Source: Amoebophrya sp. A120 (lineage: Eukaryota; Sar; Dinophyceae; Syndiniales; Amoebophryaceae). From it: a stretch of 64,000 bases of DNA. The position numbers were made by a program, and so were the translations under genes. The stretch is from contig CAJINV010000014.1 of assembly GCA_905178155.1 (NCBI GenBank), positions 1,105,858-1,169,857 of the forward strand, in the 5' to 3' direction. A model generated the notes under the pieces. The model was given only the letters and a program-made list of their open reading frames with translations, did not search any database and was not told the origin of the DNA. Positions 61,601 to 64,000 of this stretch are shown one piece after another; position 1 is the stretch's first letter; each line of letters starts with the position of its first letter.

Positions 61601-64000
61601 TGATCCCAGGTTTTCCGACAAAGCACTGTTTTGCATGCGTCAGGAAAGCCGCCTTGGGTGCTATGGTACTTGAGGACGTGTTATATGTCTTGGGCGCACG
61701 TACATACTAGCCTGCAGGGACGGCGGAGCCGGAAAAAAATGGCGCAGTATGGTTGGTTGGTGAGATCAGAGTTGGGATATAGTGGCCGGGAGATGATGGT
61801 GATGGCACTTCGGTGTCCGCCTGACCCACCCGCCCTGCGTGCCAAGCCATCTGCGGCCATGGTACAATGGGGGGGCAAAGTGTGTCGCATTTTGTTTAGC
61901 ATGACATTCCTGGGGTGGGGACGTTTTTACAAATGATAGCGACACATGGAAGGTTATCGACGTGGATGGGTGTACCCCGCTCGGCAAGCAGATCTCCATT
62001 AACGACAGTTCCATATCCTTCTCCCCCTGCTACTGCGCTCCGGAGTGGGCCAACTTTCTGATTGAGGACGGCGACTTTTTGAAAGTGGGGCACCAACTGG
62101 ACGTGTGGAGCGTGGGCGTGTCGCTCTGTGAGCTGATCACCCTCGACGCGGTGTTAAAACCGAAGTACGTCTCGATTTACAGAAACACGGGCTCCCACAG
62201 AAAAGCCGGGTTTCTGTTTCTCGAGTGGCTCGCCAACGGAAAGGAGGGGCTGGCACTGGATCAATCGGTACTGTATTGAATCAAAACGCTGACCACCACC
62301 AGATATATCTTTCTGTAGCTCCTAGTCAAGTTAAAAACAAAAACTTTTTTGTTTGTACAACACTGCAAAAAGCAAAAGTTTTTGAGCACAACGACTTGAT
62401 TTTCGTGTGCTACAACTATACCTCTCGTCCGCCACAGATTTCGAAATTCGACCCCGAGTTTACGGATATGGTGCTGACCCGCATGCTGAATAAGAACCCC
62501 ATGGCCCGCGTCTCCCTGTATCCCAGAGAAGAAAGCAGGCAGGTCATATTTGTATATGCAAGAATAAACACACCGAATCAGAAAAATCTGTCTTGGGCGG
62601 CCCCGTAGCATGCTGTTTAGGATATGTCTTTGTTTGTTTGTTTTTGCATAACAAATATGACCTGCCTTTTTTTTTCTGTGGGATACCCTGGCCGACATGC
62701 TGAATCATAACTACGTGAAGGACTGCATCGTGCCCGGCCTGGATACGACGATCGACAAGAAGCAGGAGCACCTGGGCGACAAGGAAAAGGTGAAAAAGCA
62801 CCGGTTGGAGCGCTTGGAGGTGAAGGAGACCGACCAGCCACCGCTGATCAAGGGCGTCTTGTGGAAACTGAACTCGGACGGGGACAAGGAAAACGTGGAG
62901 CACTGGCTGCGACGGGACGTGTGGCTCGACTGCAAGGGCAACCTGTGTATGCATTGCAAATATGTCTGGGTCTGGAAGGCTGTAACTTGTGATGCTACCT
63001 GTACCTTTGCACTCTACATAAGATCTGTATTGCATGAAAAGCAAATAAAGAGGTGCGCTTTTTGCTACGCGGGGAGAGAATTTCTCATGCGGTACGAGCA
63101 TCAAGGAGCCCTCGCAGAATCTCTGATGCTAGGGCATGCATTACAGACATCAGTGGTCATGCAAAATATGCATGACAATCCTGGCACTTTTCCAGACCCA
63201 GACATTTTTGCACTTTGTACTGTGCTACTACTCCCAGAAAAAGAACAAGCGGCTGGTGATCCTGGACGTGAAGCACCTGGCCACCGCGAAACTGAGCAAG
63301 ACCGGGGAGAAGTCGGTCGACAGTCTGAAATGCGCGTTGCCGCACGTCATCTGCGTCGACTTCGTTTTGGAAGAGTCCGAACTGTCCGACGAAACCAAAA
63401 ACATATTGAAAGGAAAAAATTCCCCTCCCCACATTGAAAAGGTATGTTTCCGAAAATCTGTGTTGCTGATTTGAGGCCACAAATCACATTTGTCTTGCAA
63501 GATGGCAACGCCACAGGTTCCGCCGCATTTTGCAGGCGGTTCGTCATGCTGTTGGGCCTACAGCGCAGACGCTTGTCATGCTAAGCGCCTAGGCCAAAGC
63601 CTCTCTACCCAGGCTTGATATGGGCGCGCAGTCCTCTCCAGCAAGACAAATTTGATTTGTGTACACAGATCCAGCATCAGAAATTCCGTTTTGATATGGG
63701 GCGGGGGGATTTTTCCTTTCGATAAAACGCGCACGAAACCCAGTACTACGCGGCCGAGAGTCACGAGGAGTTGAAAAAGTGGTGCAAGGCGTATAACCTG
63801 CTCAGGTGTTACAATCTCAAACGTTACAATAGAGTCTGGAACTTGTGAAGCAAGAAGTGCATTATCTGGCCAACTCTCATAGGATTGCGCATGACAAGTT
63901 CTGGAGTCCCAATCCGCACTACGATCTGGCGAAATTTGTATTGCAAAAAGTGGAATGCTGTCCGAGTCTGTCATGCTCATCATGCAATATAAGACCAAGA
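58606..64000 (+). CDS. Protein kinase with PH domain, paralogue of kinase 1 (kinase gene 2; runs off right edge)
   Basis: Exons 58606-58743, 58909-59277, 59443-59764, 59917-59966, 61944-62267, 62438-62518, 62691-62947, 63225-63403, 63730-63805, then beyond the window. The first exon codes a charged helix (LEEARRKVRERKEREQAERD) joined by GT-AG at 58744-58908; alternatively translation starts at 58909 with MLCCGG, a likely palmitoylation site. The kinase has VLGEGSFSVVQRG (Gly loop), VVAVKTYK (Lys), VHLDMKPEN, KVIDVDG, YCAPEWANF and DVWSVGVSLCEL, the same HLD and DVDG substitutions as kinase 1. Then LIKGVLWKLNSDGDKENVEH begins a PH domain ending EELKKWCKAYNLL. GT-AG introns 58744, 59278, 59765, 62268; introners D, I, A, C. 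Same inferred job as kinase 1. Confidence 0.87.
60224..61916. mobile_element. Nested 1.7-kb insertion inside a family D introner
   Basis: The 18-mer GCATGACATTCCTGGGGT occurs at 60206-60223 and 61899-61916 and brackets the insertion. Contents: short GAGTTG-type repeats (60224-60340), a GC-richer stretch with no clear ORF product (60440-61010), a poly-A-like tract after a C run (about 61000-61045), and the hairpin array at 61151-61560. No transposase or reverse transcriptase is recognised. Confidence 0.8.
61151..61560. repeat. Array of mini-hairpins with constant CCGCAY loop and covarying stems
   Basis: Five hairpins: CGGGG-CCGCAT-CCCTG (61151-61166), GTGGG-CCGCAC-CCCAC (61282-61297), GCGGG-CCGCAT-CCCGC (61322-61337), CGGGG-CCGCAT-CCCCA (61416-61431), GAAGGG-CCGCAT-CCCTTC (61543-61560). 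A degenerate sixth is at about 61474-61489. The loop stays constant while outer stem bases change together. They are separated by T/C-rich DNA. Confidence 0.8.
62519..62685 (+). mobile_element. Introner element, family I (167 bp)
   Basis: Termini TATCCCAGAG and inverted CTGTGGGATA, with inner TIR GGCAGGTCATATTTGT / ACAAATATGACCTGCC. Perfect target duplication CCCTG. Only copy of this family in the window. Confidence 0.92.
62948..63219 (+). mobile_element. Introner element, family A (core A3)
   Basis: Termini TATGCATTGCAAATATGTCT and inverted GACATTTTTGCACTTTGTA. Perfect target duplication CTGTG. It splits the PH domain at NLC/YYSQ, where the paralogue has no intron. Confidence 0.94.
63404..63724 (+). 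mobile_element. Introner element, family C
   Basis: Termini TATTGAAAGGAAAAAATTCC and inverted GGATTTTTCCTTTCGATA. Duplicates AAACA/AAACG. Joins T-K-N-T-H-E-T in frame. Confidence 0.93.
63806..64000 (+). other. Intron start, probably another introner, cut by window edge
   Basis: The PH exon ends at CTGCTCAG and is followed by GTGTTACAATCTCAAACGTT. The sequence contains GCATGACAAG and TGTCATGC words typical of the introner cores, but the far terminus is outside the window, so the family cannot be told and a GT-AG intron is not excluded. Confidence 0.5.

Larger units (their letters stand above)
59967..61938 (+). mobile_element. Introner element, family D, enlarged to ~2 kb by a nested insertion
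   Basis: Termini TATCCTGAGTAAAAACGTCC and inverted GGGGACGTTTTTACAAATGATA. Perfect target duplication GCGAC at 59962-59966 and 61939-61943, between the HLD and DVDG motifs of the kinase. Without the nested 1.7-kb segment it would be ~280 bp, like the other two D copies. Confidence 0.93.

Noticed and set aside
1-64000. tRNA, rRNA or other structured RNA genes
   Set aside because: No cloverleaf-like or rRNA-like sequence was recognised; the only strong secondary structures belong to introner TIRs and the mini-hairpin array.

Overview
The window looks like nuclear DNA of a compact protist genome. Genes are eukaryotic, the standard code is used, and there is roughly one gene per 4-5 kb, mostly on the + strand. 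Two intron classes occur: ordinary GT-AG introns (19 placed with reading frame conserved) and a dense population of transposon-like introns (about 38 complete plus one cut by each window edge). TIR-bearing, target-site-duplicating, non-GT-AG introns of this kind are known from dinoflagellate relatives, above all the parasitic syndinian Amoebophrya. That is my best guess for the source (inference; no rRNA or marker gene is present).

Layout. 1-0.3 kb: edge of a minus-strand gene cut by an element. 1.5-2.6: secreted temptin-like protein with a P/T/S stalk. 3.4-4.3: small single-TM protein. 5.8-9.9: intronless 1,363-aa SET-domain methyltransferase with a second methyltransferase-like C-terminus. 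10.8-11.7: DUF4286-like, probably mitochondrial protein. 12.2-12.9: hypothetical. 13.5-17.1: legumain (C13)-like membrane protein that has lost both catalytic residues. 18.2-28.5: 2,952-aa J-domain protein, mostly disordered. 28.9-33.1: 1,080-aa protein of unknown function. 33.5-34.5: HIT hydrolase. 34.8-38.0: secreted alpha/beta-hydrolase split by a 1.8-kb insertion that carries an antisense gene. 38.9-42.1: one-domain voltage-gated cation channel with EF-hands. 43.3-46.1: secreted NHL-like protein. 46.2-47.8: GC-rich island. 48.4-57.1 and 58.6-right edge: two paralogous membrane-anchored protein kinases with PH domains.

Main result. The transposon-like introns fall into at least nine terminal-inverted-repeat families (called A-I here). 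Almost all start TAT(C/G) and end (G/C)ATA, are flanked by about 5-bp target duplications, and must be excised exactly (element plus one duplicate) to restore the reading frame. I confirmed this by codon counting through whole genes: the 17-exon kinase gives 1,108 codons, the channel 596, the legumain-like gene 533, the 28.9-33.1 kb gene 1,081, the NHL-like gene 854. The families share a GCATNACA word. Some TIRs carry unrelated cores, and some cores are near-identical at distant loci. Several elements or exons contain larger nested insertions flanked by 15-49-bp direct repeats, one of which holds an array of covarying mini-hairpins. Coordinates of element ends may be off by a base or two because the duplications make the junctions ambiguous.
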